From Lentisphaerae bacterium GWF2_49_21 (GTDB lineage Bacteria > Verrucomicrobiota > Lentisphaeria > Victivallales > GWF2-50-93), in the NCBI GenBank assembly GCA_001804805.1, contig MHBH01000039.1, forward strand, positions 1 through 64,000: 64,000 bases of DNA, in the 5' to 3' direction. Below the pieces are notes generated by a model. The model worked only from the letters and a program-made list of their open reading frames with translations. It was not told the DNA's origin and searched no databases. The first letter of the stretch is position 1; every line of letters starts with the position of its first letter. This document shows positions 51,122 to 61,100 of the stretch, piece by piece. Both the position numbers and the translations under genes were made by a program.

Positions 51122-51865
51122 ATGAAGTCTGGAGGGCAAGATAGTTTCAATCTCATTATTCCGCTCTTTGCCTTCCTGCTTTTACTTCCCGCAAGCGCCT
51201 ATCCGGCCCCGACAATATCCGTAGAGGGCAATTCCCAGGCAGATCTCGGGACATTCGAGACGCGTGAATCCAAGGGCACATCCTTCAAAATCACAAACAA
51301 GGGGAATGAGATCCTGAAGATAGGCAAGATCCAGACCACATGCAAGTGCAGCAAGCTGGACATCTCCAGCAAGGAGATAGCTCCGGGGGCGTCTGCAGTC
51401 CTGGAAGTCGAAACCACTCCATACACCCTCGAAGGGAAATTTACGCGCAGCATCTACATTGAAACGAACGATCCGGCCAACAAGTTTGTACAGTTGAGCA
51501 TAGTCGGCAATGCCACCACGCTTGCTAATGTCGAACCGGGCAAGCTCGTATATGCAGGAAAGCTCAGCCCCGGCCAGCTGTGGAGAAACACCTTCGTGAT
51601 CAAGGGCGCCGATTCCAGAAAATTGTCCCTTGGGCAGCCATTTGTCGAGAGCAACCAGCCGGCACGTGCGATTCTCAAGGGCGTATCGGATACGGAATTC
51701 CAGATTGCCGTCGAAGTGCAGATAGGCCCGGAATACGACTCCATGAAAACCCTGATCAAGGTTCCCGTGATCCAGCCCGCAGGCTGGAGCGAAATCGAGA
51801 TACGGGCGGCCGGACAGGTTGTCAAGGATACCGAAAAGAAGGAAACTGATTTAAAGAAAAAATAG
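51122..51865 (+). CDS. DUF1573 domain protein, exported
   Basis: A signal peptide (LIIPLFAFLLLLPASAYPAP) is followed by a DUF1573 domain: DLGTFETRESKGTSFKITNKG, LKIGKIQTTCKCSKLDISSKE with the paired cysteines CxC, and APGASAVLEVETTPYTLEGKF. A second sandwich follows. The end is lysine-rich (DTEKKETDLKKK). The family is envelope-associated in Bacteroidota and relatives; function unknown. 247 residues. It is divergent from the DUF1573-rhodanese gene, so both may answer one signal. Confidence 0.88.
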   Translation: MKSGGQDSFNLIIPLFAFLLLLPASAYPAPTISVEGNSQADLGTFETRESKGTSFKITNKGNEILKIGKIQTTCKCSKLDISSKEIAPGASAVLEVETTPYTLEGKFTRSIYIETNDPANKFVQLSIVGNATTLANVEPGKLVYAGKLSPGQLWRNTFVIKGADSRKLSLGQPFVESNQPARAILKGVSDTEFQIAVEVQIGPEYDSMKTLIKVPVIQPAGWSEIEIRAAGQVVKDTEKKETDLKKK

Positions 51866-51885
51866 GTTCTCGTCAGTTAATACAC

Positions 51886-51913
51886 TTGACAACAGGCGGT
51901 ACAGTCATATAAT
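51886..51913 (+). promoter_or_regulatory. promoter of the giant repeat-protein gene
   Basis: TTGACA (51886-51891) and TATAAT (51908-51913) are perfect boxes with 16-nt spacing. The transcript would begin near 51920 and carry a leader of about 90 bases before the start at 52009. It lies just after the DUF1573 stop, so the giant gene has its own strong promoter. Confidence 0.75.
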
Positions 51914-52008
51914 ACTGAAGTTTTCGTTTTTGTCTTCTGGTTGCGTATTGCGGTTTTTTGCTGTTGCTGCAGTTGTGATATTGATGTAAAGCAGGGGGGT
52001 GGCATGTG

Positions 52009-55000
52009 ATGAATATTCCGAGAATCATGTCTAGGACTGCAACCATTCTGGCCATTTCCCTCTCTCTTCTGATCCTCCTCTTCGCTTCCACCGTCCATGC
52101 TGAGGATTCAACGACACTTTGCGCGCAGGTCCAGCTGACCATAAGCCAGGAGGCCTCCTTCGAGCGCCAGGGTTTTGAGGCCCATATGAAGATCAGCAAT
52201 GCCGTCGAAGGAGTGCCGATAACGGACGTCGGAGTCACAGTCCTTTTCGAGGATGAGAAGCACAATCCGGTTGTTGCAACCATGGATCCGAATGCAAGCG
52301 GCAGCGACATCCGGTTCTTCTACCGCCTCGATACCGACAAGACGAACATCTCCGGTAGCCTGCCGGACGGAACAGCCAGGGTCGACGGCGGAAAATCCTC
52401 CGATATCTACTGGCTGATAATCCCCTCGCACGATCCTACCAATACCTCCCCGAAAGGCAAGCTCTATTTTGTGGGGGCGGAACTGAGATACAAGATCGGA
52501 GGAGAGGACAACAAGACCGTCGTGTCTCCGGATTTCATCTATGTGAAGCCGACTCCCATGCTCAGCCTGGACTACTTCCTCCCGAAAGTCTGTGTCGGCG
52601 ACGACCCCAACACCTCGATAATCGAGCCTTCGGAACCATTTGCCCTTGGAGTCCGTGTCCGGAACGACGGGTACGGCCCGGCCAACTCCTTCACCATAGA
52701 TTCTGCACAGCCCAAGATCGTCAACAACTCACTCGGCCTTCTCATTGGTTTCAGGATCAACAGCTCGGAAGTAAACGGAAGCGCTGCCGAACCCACCCTG
52801 AAGGTCAGCTTCGGGGACGTCAAGCCGCTTTCAGTAAGTTCTGCCGCATGGTGGATGGAGACGACGCTTGCCGGAACGGTCCAGGACTTCAAGGCGGACT
52901 TCTCCCACGCTGACGCCCTTGGTGGAAAGGTGACATCCCTCATAAGCCAGGTAAATACGCATTATCTCGCGCACCGTGTGCTTTCGGACGCCCCCGGAAG
53001 CGACAGCATCCGCGATTTCCTAGCGGTCGATGGCACCACATATTCCTTGTACAATTCTGAAATCCTCGCCCCGCAGGAGGTCACAGATCAGAGCTCCCGG
53101 GCCACACTTACTCAGAAATCCGTAAGCGGTTCAGTAGTCAGCGAAGGATTGGATTTCCCTCAGACAAGCGGGTACGTATTTGTGCGAGTACCTGATCCTT
53201 TCAATGGAGGGAAGGTCATCAGCTCGGTGATACGCTCTGACGGCAAGAAACTCCTTGTCGACAACTTCTGGGTATCGCGGGAACCCACGGTAAACGGAGG
53301 ATGGAGCTACTACCTGAACCTCTTTGACTTCAATACTCCTGGCAGTTATGTGTTTTCACTGAATGATGCCGCCAATACTCCAAAAGCCCCGGTGCTCCAG
53401 TATATCTCGGACAAGACTGTAGCTCCTGGAAAGCAGGTCTCCTTCATAGTGGAAGCTTCCGACCAGAACGGAGATGCCATCACGATTTCATCTTCCACTC
53501 TTCCATCCGGGGCAAAATTCAACTATCTGGAGAAAAGAGGGGTTCTTACCATATATGCATTCGACTGGACTCCGACTGCGGCCCAGATAGGCGAGTGGCC
53601 TTTCACATTTACCGCCTCCGACGGCGCCCTCCAGAGCAAGCGCTCTATGACCATAACCGTAGGAGACGGAGGCTACAGCCTGTCTGTAGTTAACGGAACA
53701 GGCTCTGGAAGCTATGCTCCCAACCATTCCGTAAGCATAGCAGCAAATCCTGCCGAGAGGGGGAAAGCTTTCGACCGCTGGACTGGTGATATTGCGGGAA
53801 TTGCCGATATTAATTCATCTTCCACAACTTTAACCATGGCTTCTTCTGACATTGCCGTAACCGCGACATACAAGGATCTGCCCCAGTACAACCTTGCTGT
53901 CGTAAATGGTTCCGGCTCGGGGCAGTATTATGCCGGTGACAAGGTGGACATTGCGGCAGGTCAGCCGGGCGAAGGCTATGTTTTCGGCAAATGGAAAAGC
54001 GATACCCAGGGGGCTCTGGCAAACTCCATGACGTCAACTACGACTGTCACAATGCCTTCATCCAACCTGAAGGTCGAAGCCGTATTTGCAAGGCTTGGCG
54101 CCAGCTTCTACACCTGGAACGCCAGCGGTGCGCTTTTCCAGCAGAAGGCAAGGGACAGCATAGTCTCGCTGCATCCTGATTTCATTTTCCTCACGGATGC
54201 GGGAAGCAGCGAGGATCTTGACATCCTTGTTGCAGATCTTTCACTGGAAAGCGGTTTTACATATTATCTGCATAAAAATGATCTTGATGGTGCTGAGAGA
54301 ATGGCCTTCATAAGCCGTTTCCCGATTGCAAACCCCGATGTCATTGCAGATCCTGCCTTGGCGCACCAGCTGATGAAGGCCGACATTGCAGTCGGGGATA
54401 AGCTGTTTACGGTCTTTGGCGTCAAGGCAAGGGAACCTTCAGATGCCCAGGTATATTCTGCCGAGGCCGACCAGATCCTTTCCCTTATAGAATCTGCAAC
54501 AGGCAACTCGGACACCGTCATACTTGGAGAACTCAATTCCCGTTCCGTCCTGGACGGCGCCTCAGATTTCCTCCAGGATACCGAGGCGAACAACGATGGC
54601 CGTGGCTATGCAACTCCGGGATATGCATATCCGAACACATATTTCACGACCGCTCTTTCCGCAAAAGGATATGTCGACACGTGGCGGTCAGCCCATCCGG
54701 ACATCGCCGTCGTTCCCACAAGGACCATAGGCGCAGACGGGACTTTGACCGCCAATTCCGGTGAAAGGGTCCACTACTGCCTTGTCTCCGGCGATCTCGC
54801 ACCGGTATTGCTTGACGCGGGGATCAATTCTGAATTCGACAATTCAATTTCCACCTCAAGACCGGCATGGAGCCTCTTCGCGGCCACCGATGGCACTTCT
54901 TCATTCGGTGCAGTCAAAGCCCCGGAAACTCCGACAATCCAAAAATCGTCCCTTGCACCGGACGACTCATATGTCGACATAACATTCAATCAGGACGTAT

Positions 55001-58000
55001 TTGCTGATTCTGCAGCTTCCCAGCCCCTGACTGCGGACAATTTCGAACTGACGTTCAACAGGCACGGCACGGGAAGGGCGACGGCGTACAGCATCGTTTC
55101 CGTCAAGGCTCCCGACAGCACTGTTGAAGCTGAGGCGTCCCAGCTGGCGGGAGGGGAAAAAGTTGTCAGGCTGTTCATTCAGCCGTCGGGTTATCCCAAT
55201 GGAAATGAGACGGTCATGATCCATCTCGCAGGAGGAATAGCCACAGCCCAGAACAAGGCGCCGAAACATATCTACAACAGTTCGGGAGTCTCGGATCTGT
55301 GGACCGTATTGTCAGGAGATATTCCATATTCTTCCACCATAAGGACCAACTATCACCGCCTGAACAGGGTGGATCCGCCCATCCAGGCAGTCGCCGACAA
55401 CTACCAGGTTGACGAGGACAATGTATTGACAGTCCTGGCTGAAAACAGCCTGACAGCCAATGACAGGGCCGAAGGCGCAGTTGTCGTCATTGATACCGCA
55501 GTTCCCGCCGAACAGGGAGTTTTAAACCTCGACCAGGACGGAACGTTCACTTTTATTCCTGCGCTTAATTTCAACGGCAATGTGACTTTCTCGTACCATC
55601 TTGCCAAGGATGGAGCTAATTCCGAATCTGCCGATGTAGCCATTGCAGTCAACGCCGTTGACGATGCGCCTGCCGTATCCAATGCAATCGCGGATGTCGC
55701 TGTCGATGAGGACAGCGCCGCACAGAATATCGACCTGTCCAACGTATTTACCGATGTGGACAGCGATGTAGCAGCAATAACCAAGACTGTTGCCGGCAAC
55801 ACCAATGAAGCCGTCGCTGCCGTCGTCATTACCGATAACACCCTAACTCTGACACCTGTGGCGAATGCCAACGGGACGTCCACCATCACTGTACGCGGAA
55901 CCTCGAACGGGAAGACAGTGGACACAGCATTCAAGATCACTGTCAATCCCGTGAACGATGCACCTCTGGCTGTGGCGGATGCTGCAGCAACCGACGAGGA
56001 TACGCCTGTTGCGATAAACGTCCTCGCCAATGATACTGACATCGACGTAGACACGTTGAGCATATCCGCCGTGACACAGGGTGCGCACGGCGCAGTGGCG
56101 ATTGTCGACGGGCGGGCCGTATATTCGCCTGCCGCAAACTTCAACGGCACAGACGTTTTCACATACACTGCAAGCGATGGCAACGGAGGAACCGCCGCCG
56201 CCGAAGTCACAGTCACTATCAGCGCAGTCAATGATATCCCGGCAGCCAACGGGCAGAACATCGAGACCGACGAGGATACAGCAATAGCCATAGTCCTTGC
56301 TGGAGGCGACGTGGACGGGGATGCCATGACCTTTGCAGTAGCCACCCAGCCTGAGAATGGAACATTGACAGGTACGGCTCCGAATCTTGCCTATACCCCG
56401 AACGCAAACTTCAACGGTACGGACAGCTTCACCTTCAAGGCTAACGATGGCAAGGCCGACAGCGCCGCCGCCACAGTAAGCATAACTGTCAAGCCTGTAG
56501 ATGACCCTCCATATGTCGCCAACGCCATAGCGGATCTCGTCGTAGATGAAGACGCACCGGCGAAGACTATCGATCTCAGCACCGTGTTCGGGGACATCGA
56601 CAGCGATGCAGCCCAGATCACCAAGGCAGTGACTGGAAACACCAATGGCGGCCTCCTGGCTGCAACCATCACGGAAAATACTCTCACATTGACGTTTGCG
56701 GCCAATGCGAACGGAACAGCCACAATTACCGTAAGGGGTACGTCCAACGGCAAGACCGCAGATGCGAGTTTTGCAGTGGCGGTCAACGCCGTCAATGACG
56801 CGCCTGTTGCCGTTGCGGACACGGCGGCTGCAAACGAGGACACGCCTGTAACAATAGACGTCCTCGCGAATGATACGGACGTGGACGGCGATGCACTGGG
56901 CATTGCCTCCGTGACGCAGGGGGCGCACGGCAGCGTTGCGGTGGTCGATGCAAAAGCCGTCTATACTCCTGCCGCCGATTTCAACGGCGCTGATTCCTTC
57001 TCATATACCATAAGCGATGGGAAAGGTGGAAATGCGACTGCGGTTGTGACGTTGACAATTAACGCCGTGAACGATGCGCCCGTGGCGAACGACGACATTG
57101 CCGTTATTGAAATAAAGGCGAATCCATCGTCCATCCTGATCGACGAGTTGACCGGCACCCTCAGTATCAATCCATCCAACTCCCAGAACAACATCTTTTC
57201 CATCACCACGGATGAAGGCGAACTCATAACACTTGATACATTGACAGCCCAGGGGCACAGCTATGAGTATAACAGCGTGATACAGAGGATGAATGTGAAA
57301 ACCAAGGGCCAGGAGAGGACGCTTCACATAAACGGTACAGCCCTCAGCATCCCGACCACTACCAACTTCGCATTCGACGGGGAGATGTCCGTCCACATAC
57401 ACTGGAATAATTCCGGACAGGGCAGCTGGGTGGTCGATTTCAGCGGAAGCATGATATCGATATCCCCGGTTCCACCTGGTGCGAGCAGCCTGCAGAGGCC
57501 GTCCGTGGTCGTCGACGTGCTTTCCAACGACACGGATATAGAGGATGACACCCTTGCGGTCACCGCCGTTACAAATCCCCAGAACGGAATCGCAGTGATA
57601 AACAGCGACGGTACGGTCACCTACAAGGCGAACATCGGCTTCACCGGTTCAGACAGCTTCGAGTATACCGTCGCCGACGGCAACGGCGGAACCGACACCG
57701 GAGCAGTCAAGGTTGGCGTGATCTCCCAGAACGAAGACGCGGCCGCTGCGGCATTCGACAGCATCGAAGGAGATCTCAACATCAATCCTGCTACGGCCTC
57801 ATGTGAATCGTTCTACATCAAGAACTCAACAGGTACGGTGATAGGCATTGAAGATATAATCGCCGGCGGCACGGACTACACATATACCGGATTTGCCACC
57901 GAGGTGAGGATCAAGGTGAAGGAACAGGGGAAGACCGTGCAGATAAACGGAATCCCGTTCATCCTCAAGACCGACCTGACATACGTGTTCACCGGAGACA

Positions 58001-58104
58001 TACTGTCCGTGATAGGCAACAGGAACGCCAACGACGCCCTGAACAGCTGGTGGATCAGCATAAGCGGACAGGATGTCTCGATATCGCTTGCGCCGGCGCA
58101 GTAA
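52009..58104 (+). CDS. giant secreted protein: InlB-type repeats, degenerate EEP domain, cadherin-like tandem repeats
   Basis: GGGGGG precedes ATG 52009 (the GTG at 52006 is an alternative). A signal peptide ends near VHAED. Two InlB B-type repeats (about 555-695) contain YSLSVVNGTGSGSY and YNLAVVNGSGSGQYYAGD. Residues 698-951 look like an endonuclease/exonuclease/phosphatase fold but with altered active sites: GELNSRS for GDxN, RVHYCLV for RIDY and STSRPAW for SDHRP. From about 1130, cadherin-like tandem repeats (VDEDNVLTVLAEN, NVLANDTDIDVDTL, DGNGGTAAAEVTVTIS and the VNDAP linker) recur to the end. 2031 residues. Likely extracellular adhesin or matrix protein; no clear sorting signal was found. 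Confidence 0.8.
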   Translation: MNIPRIMSRTATILAISLSLLILLFASTVHAEDSTTLCAQVQLTISQEASFERQGFEAHMKISNAVEGVPITDVGVTVLFEDEKHNPVVATMDPNASGSDIRFFYRLDTDKTNISGSLPDGTARVDGGKSSDIYWLIIPSHDPTNTSPKGKLYFVGAELRYKIGGEDNKTVVSPDFIYVKPTPMLSLDYFLPKVCVGDDPNTSIIEPSEPFALGVRVRNDGYGPANSFTIDSAQPKIVNNSLGLLIGFRINSSEVNGSAAEPTLKVSFGDVKPLSVSSAAWWMETTLAGTVQDFKADFSHADALGGKVTSLISQVNTHYLAHRVLSDAPGSDSIRDFLAVDGTTYSLYNSEILAPQEVTDQSSRATLTQKSVSGSVVSEGLDFPQTSGYVFVRVPDPFNGGKVISSVIRSDGKKLLVDNFWVSREPTVNGGWSYYLNLFDFNTPGSYVFSLNDAANTPKAPVLQYISDKTVAPGKQVSFIVEASDQNGDAITISSSTLPSGAKFNYLEKRGVLTIYAFDWTPTAAQIGEWPFTFTASDGALQSKRSMTITVGDGGYSLSVVNGTGSGSYAPNHSVSIAANPAERGKAFDRWTGDIAGIADINSSSTTLTMASSDIAVTATYKDLPQYNLAVVNGSGSGQYYAGDKVDIAAGQPGEGYVFGKWKSDTQGALANSMTSTTTVTMPSSNLKVEAVFARLGASFYTWNASGALFQQKARDSIVSLHPDFIFLTDAGSSEDLDILVADLSLESGFTYYLHKNDLDGAERMAFISRFPIANPDVIADPALAHQLMKADIAVGDKLFTVFGVKAREPSDAQVYSAEADQILSLIESATGNSDTVILGELNSRSVLDGASDFLQDTEANNDGRGYATPGYAYPNTYFTTALSAKGYVDTWRSAHPDIAVVPTRTIGADGTLTANSGERVHYCLVSGDLAPVLLDAGINSEFDNSISTSRPAWSLFAATDGTSSFGAVKAPETPTIQKSSLAPDDSYVDITFNQDVFADSAASQPLTADNFELTFNRHGTGRATAYSIVSVKAPDSTVEAEASQLAGGEKVVRLFIQPSGYPNGNETVMIHLAGGIATAQNKAPKHIYNSSGVSDLWTVLSGDIPYSSTIRTNYHRLNRVDPPIQAVADNYQVDEDNVLTVLAENSLTANDRAEGAVVVIDTAVPAEQGVLNLDQDGTFTFIPALNFNGNVTFSYHLAKDGANSESADVAIAVNAVDDAPAVSNAIADVAVDEDSAAQNIDLSNVFTDVDSDVAAITKTVAGNTNEAVAAVVITDNTLTLTPVANANGTSTITVRGTSNGKTVDTAFKITVNPVNDAPLAVADAAATDEDTPVAINVLANDTDIDVDTLSISAVTQGAHGAVAIVDGRAVYSPAANFNGTDVFTYTASDGNGGTAAAEVTVTISAVNDIPAANGQNIETDEDTAIAIVLAGGDVDGDAMTFAVATQPENGTLTGTAPNLAYTPNANFNGTDSFTFKANDGKADSAAATVSITVKPVDDPPYVANAIADLVVDEDAPAKTIDLSTVFGDIDSDAAQITKAVTGNTNGGLLAATITENTLTLTFAANANGTATITVRGTSNGKTADASFAVAVNAVNDAPVAVADTAAANEDTPVTIDVLANDTDVDGDALGIASVTQGAHGSVAVVDAKAVYTPAADFNGADSFSYTISDGKGGNATAVVTLTINAVNDAPVANDDIAVIEIKANPSSILIDELTGTLSINPSNSQNNIFSITTDEGELITLDTLTAQGHSYEYNSVIQRMNVKTKGQERTLHINGTALSIPTTTNFAFDGEMSVHIHWNNSGQGSWVVDFSGSMISISPVPPGASSLQRPSVVVDVLSNDTDIEDDTLAVTAVTNPQNGIAVINSDGTVTYKANIGFTGSDSFEYTVADGNGGTDTGAVKVGVISQNEDAAAAAFDSIEGDLNINPATASCESFYIKNSTGTVIGIEDIIAGGTDYTYTGFATEVRIKVKEQGKTVQINGIPFILKTDLTYVFTGDILSVIGNRNANDALNSWWISISGQDVSISLAPAQ

Positions 58105-58173
58105 GAACAGTGACCGGCGGATACTGGCAGTAATATTATAAGAACCATTAACGGAATTAAAGGATGCAGCGGG

Positions 58174-61100
58174 ATGCAAAAATTCTTAACGACATTTCTT
58201 TTCCTTCTTTCACTGCAGATTTTACCACATCAGGCATATGCCCAGGATTTCGACAGCGACGGACTGCCGGACACATATGAGCTTGACCAGGGATACGACC
58301 CGAACCGCTATACGAAAATCTTCCATGTGGACGGTTCGGCTTTGGACGACACGGGCAGCGGACTTGCCACAGATTCACCGAAGAAATACATCTCCAGCGG
58401 AGTCGCCCTCGCAAAACAGGACGACAGCGTTGAAAACGTGGTGCTGGTGGCCGACGGAACCTACACCGGGGCTCTGAACAGGAACTTGGATTTCGAGGGA
58501 CACAACATCAAGCTCAGATCCATGAACGGTGCATCAAAGACCATTGTCGACTGCGAATTGACTGACAACGAGCGTTTCCTCAAGCTGGGCGGCGGCGAAG
58601 ACAGGAGTTCATGGCTGGACGGCTTTACCATACGCAACAGCCGCTACAGCGCCGGAGCGCCCCTGGGGTATCTCCTGTCGGATACGGGTTATTCCGGAGG
58701 CGCCGAGGGACGCTATCTTCCGGCAGGCCAGTATAATGGAAAGAGCTACTTCAAGCACGAGAGCCGGGAATTCTACCTTTTTTGGTCAAATAACTATGGA
58801 TACGGGTATTGGTTTATAAGCTATGGAGGCATGTATGATTGGGAATCAGGATGGCCTGAGTACTACGCATACAGCAGCAGCGACACTCCTCCTCTGACCG
58901 GATGGTACAGTTCAAATTACTACTCAGGCTGCAGTATGTCCGCGATATTCGACAACCATGGCTCTGCCCTGACGCTGAGGAATTCCAGCATTACTGTCAG
59001 GAACTGCGTCTTTCATAATAATGCATCCGGAGGAAACGGAGGTGCGGTATACGCTGAAAATTCCAGTTCCCTGTTTGAAAACTGTATCTTCAGTGGCGGC
59101 GTTTCGCAGCTTTCGGGCGGCGCTTTTTCCGCCAAGGCCGGTTCTATCGAATTCAAGAGATGCTCCTTCGACGGGAATTCCGCCGTGGAATATGGAGGAG
59201 CCCTTTCCCTCTCCGGAACGGGACAGGCGAACTTCGAGAACTGCCTGTTCATCCGCAACAGGGCTGACATCGACGGAGGCGCGGCATATGTCGCTGATGC
59301 TCTCTCAACATCATCCTTCAAGAACTGCACCGTCGTATCCAACTCGAGCTATGGCATCCACAAGGGCATCGCCTCCCTTTCATTGGCAAGCGCCAAGGTC
59401 GACAATTCGATAATCAGGGATTTCTCCTTGCTCGGAGGCCACGACAACGCGGAGCCTCCAGTAAACAACAGCTGCATGTATCCGGGCTTTTCCGGCGAGG
59501 GATCGGGGAATTTCACAGATGATCCTCAGCTTACCCTGGACGGGTTCCTGAAGGTGGCATCCCCCTGTATAAATGCTGGAAATCTGGCTACGGCCCCGTC
59601 TGCCGACATCCATGGGCAGCCGCGCCCGTTCGGTTCAGGCGTCGACATAGGCTGCGACGAGTTTACAGATTCGGATGCCGACGGGCTCCCGAACTGGTTC
59701 GAAACCGCTTCCGGGGGGGATATTTCCGCTGCAGCCGACATTGACGGGGACGCCCTGTCCAACCTTGACGAATATGCATATGGTCTTGATCCTCTTCTTC
59801 CGGACACGGATGGAGATCAATTGAACGACGGGGTTGAAGTCGTCAACGGCTATGATCCCTCCAACGGCACACATCTTTTCTTCGTAAACGGGGTAATGTT
59901 GGATGATACCGGCGACGGATTGACGGCATCGTCCGCCAAAAAATACATTTCCAGCGCGGTGGCCCTTGCCAAACAGCAGGATGACGGCAGAAGCGAATAC
60001 ATCGTCATTGTCGCAGACGGCGCCTATACGGGAGCACAGAACCGCAATTTGGATTTCGACGGACATGGCATATGGCTGCGCTCTGCAAACGGCCCCGCAG
60101 CCACGGCCATCGACTGCGAAGGTGCGGACAACGCCCGCGTACTAATATCCAAGAAGCCCGGAGACTCAAGGGGCTGTCTTGACGGATTCACGCTCAGGAA
60201 CGGCCTCATAGCCAGCAGCGGCGGCGGCCTGACATCAGTCGCCGGATACATAGTCCATGGCGGAGGACTGCCCGATGCGACAGGCCGTTACGCCTATGCC
60301 GGGCAGCTCAACGGCAAGAACTACTTCAAGCATGAGACAAATGACTATTACCTCTATTGGACGTCGAACTACACCGGTGTCTGGTACATAAACATGGGCA
60401 ACACCGTCGACGATGACGGGAACACGGAATACTACTATTATGGAACCGATGCTGACGCGCCTCCTCTCACAGGCTGGGAAGGCAACTACACGAACCCTCC
60501 CTCATCCCTTGAACCATTCTACCGCAACAATGGCGCGTGCGTCTATATAGAGAATTCCAGCATCACCCTGAGAAACTGCATCCTCGAGAACAACAGCAGC
60601 CAGGATCCGGATGGCGGTGGCTATGGCGGAGCTGTCTTCGCATACAACTCAAGTTCCCTGATCGAGAACTGCGTGTTCCGCTCAAATCTGGCGAAGTTCG
60701 ACGGCGGCGCCTGCTATATCGGCGGCGGCAGGCCCTTGTTAAAAAAATGCAGCTTCAGCGGCAACTCCGCCCAGACAGGCAGCGGCGGAGCTATCCATGT
60801 CCAGAACGGCGCCTTTGCCGGAATTGAAGGCTGCACGTTTGTCGGCAATTCATCCGCTGCGAGCGGTGGGGCGTTGAATTCAAATGCGGCGACGGCCAGT
60901 ATCAGGACAAGCATCATGACTGGCAACCAGGCCGGCACACAGGGTGGTGCAATTGCCCTTTCGGGGACAGGCGCTTCGGCTCTTCTTGAAAACTGCGTCC
61001 TTCTCCGCAACCAGGCAACGGCCGATGCGGGCGCCATCTACTGCGACAATGCAGGAATCTCCATTTCACTTATGAACTGCACTGCCGCCTTCAACCTGGG

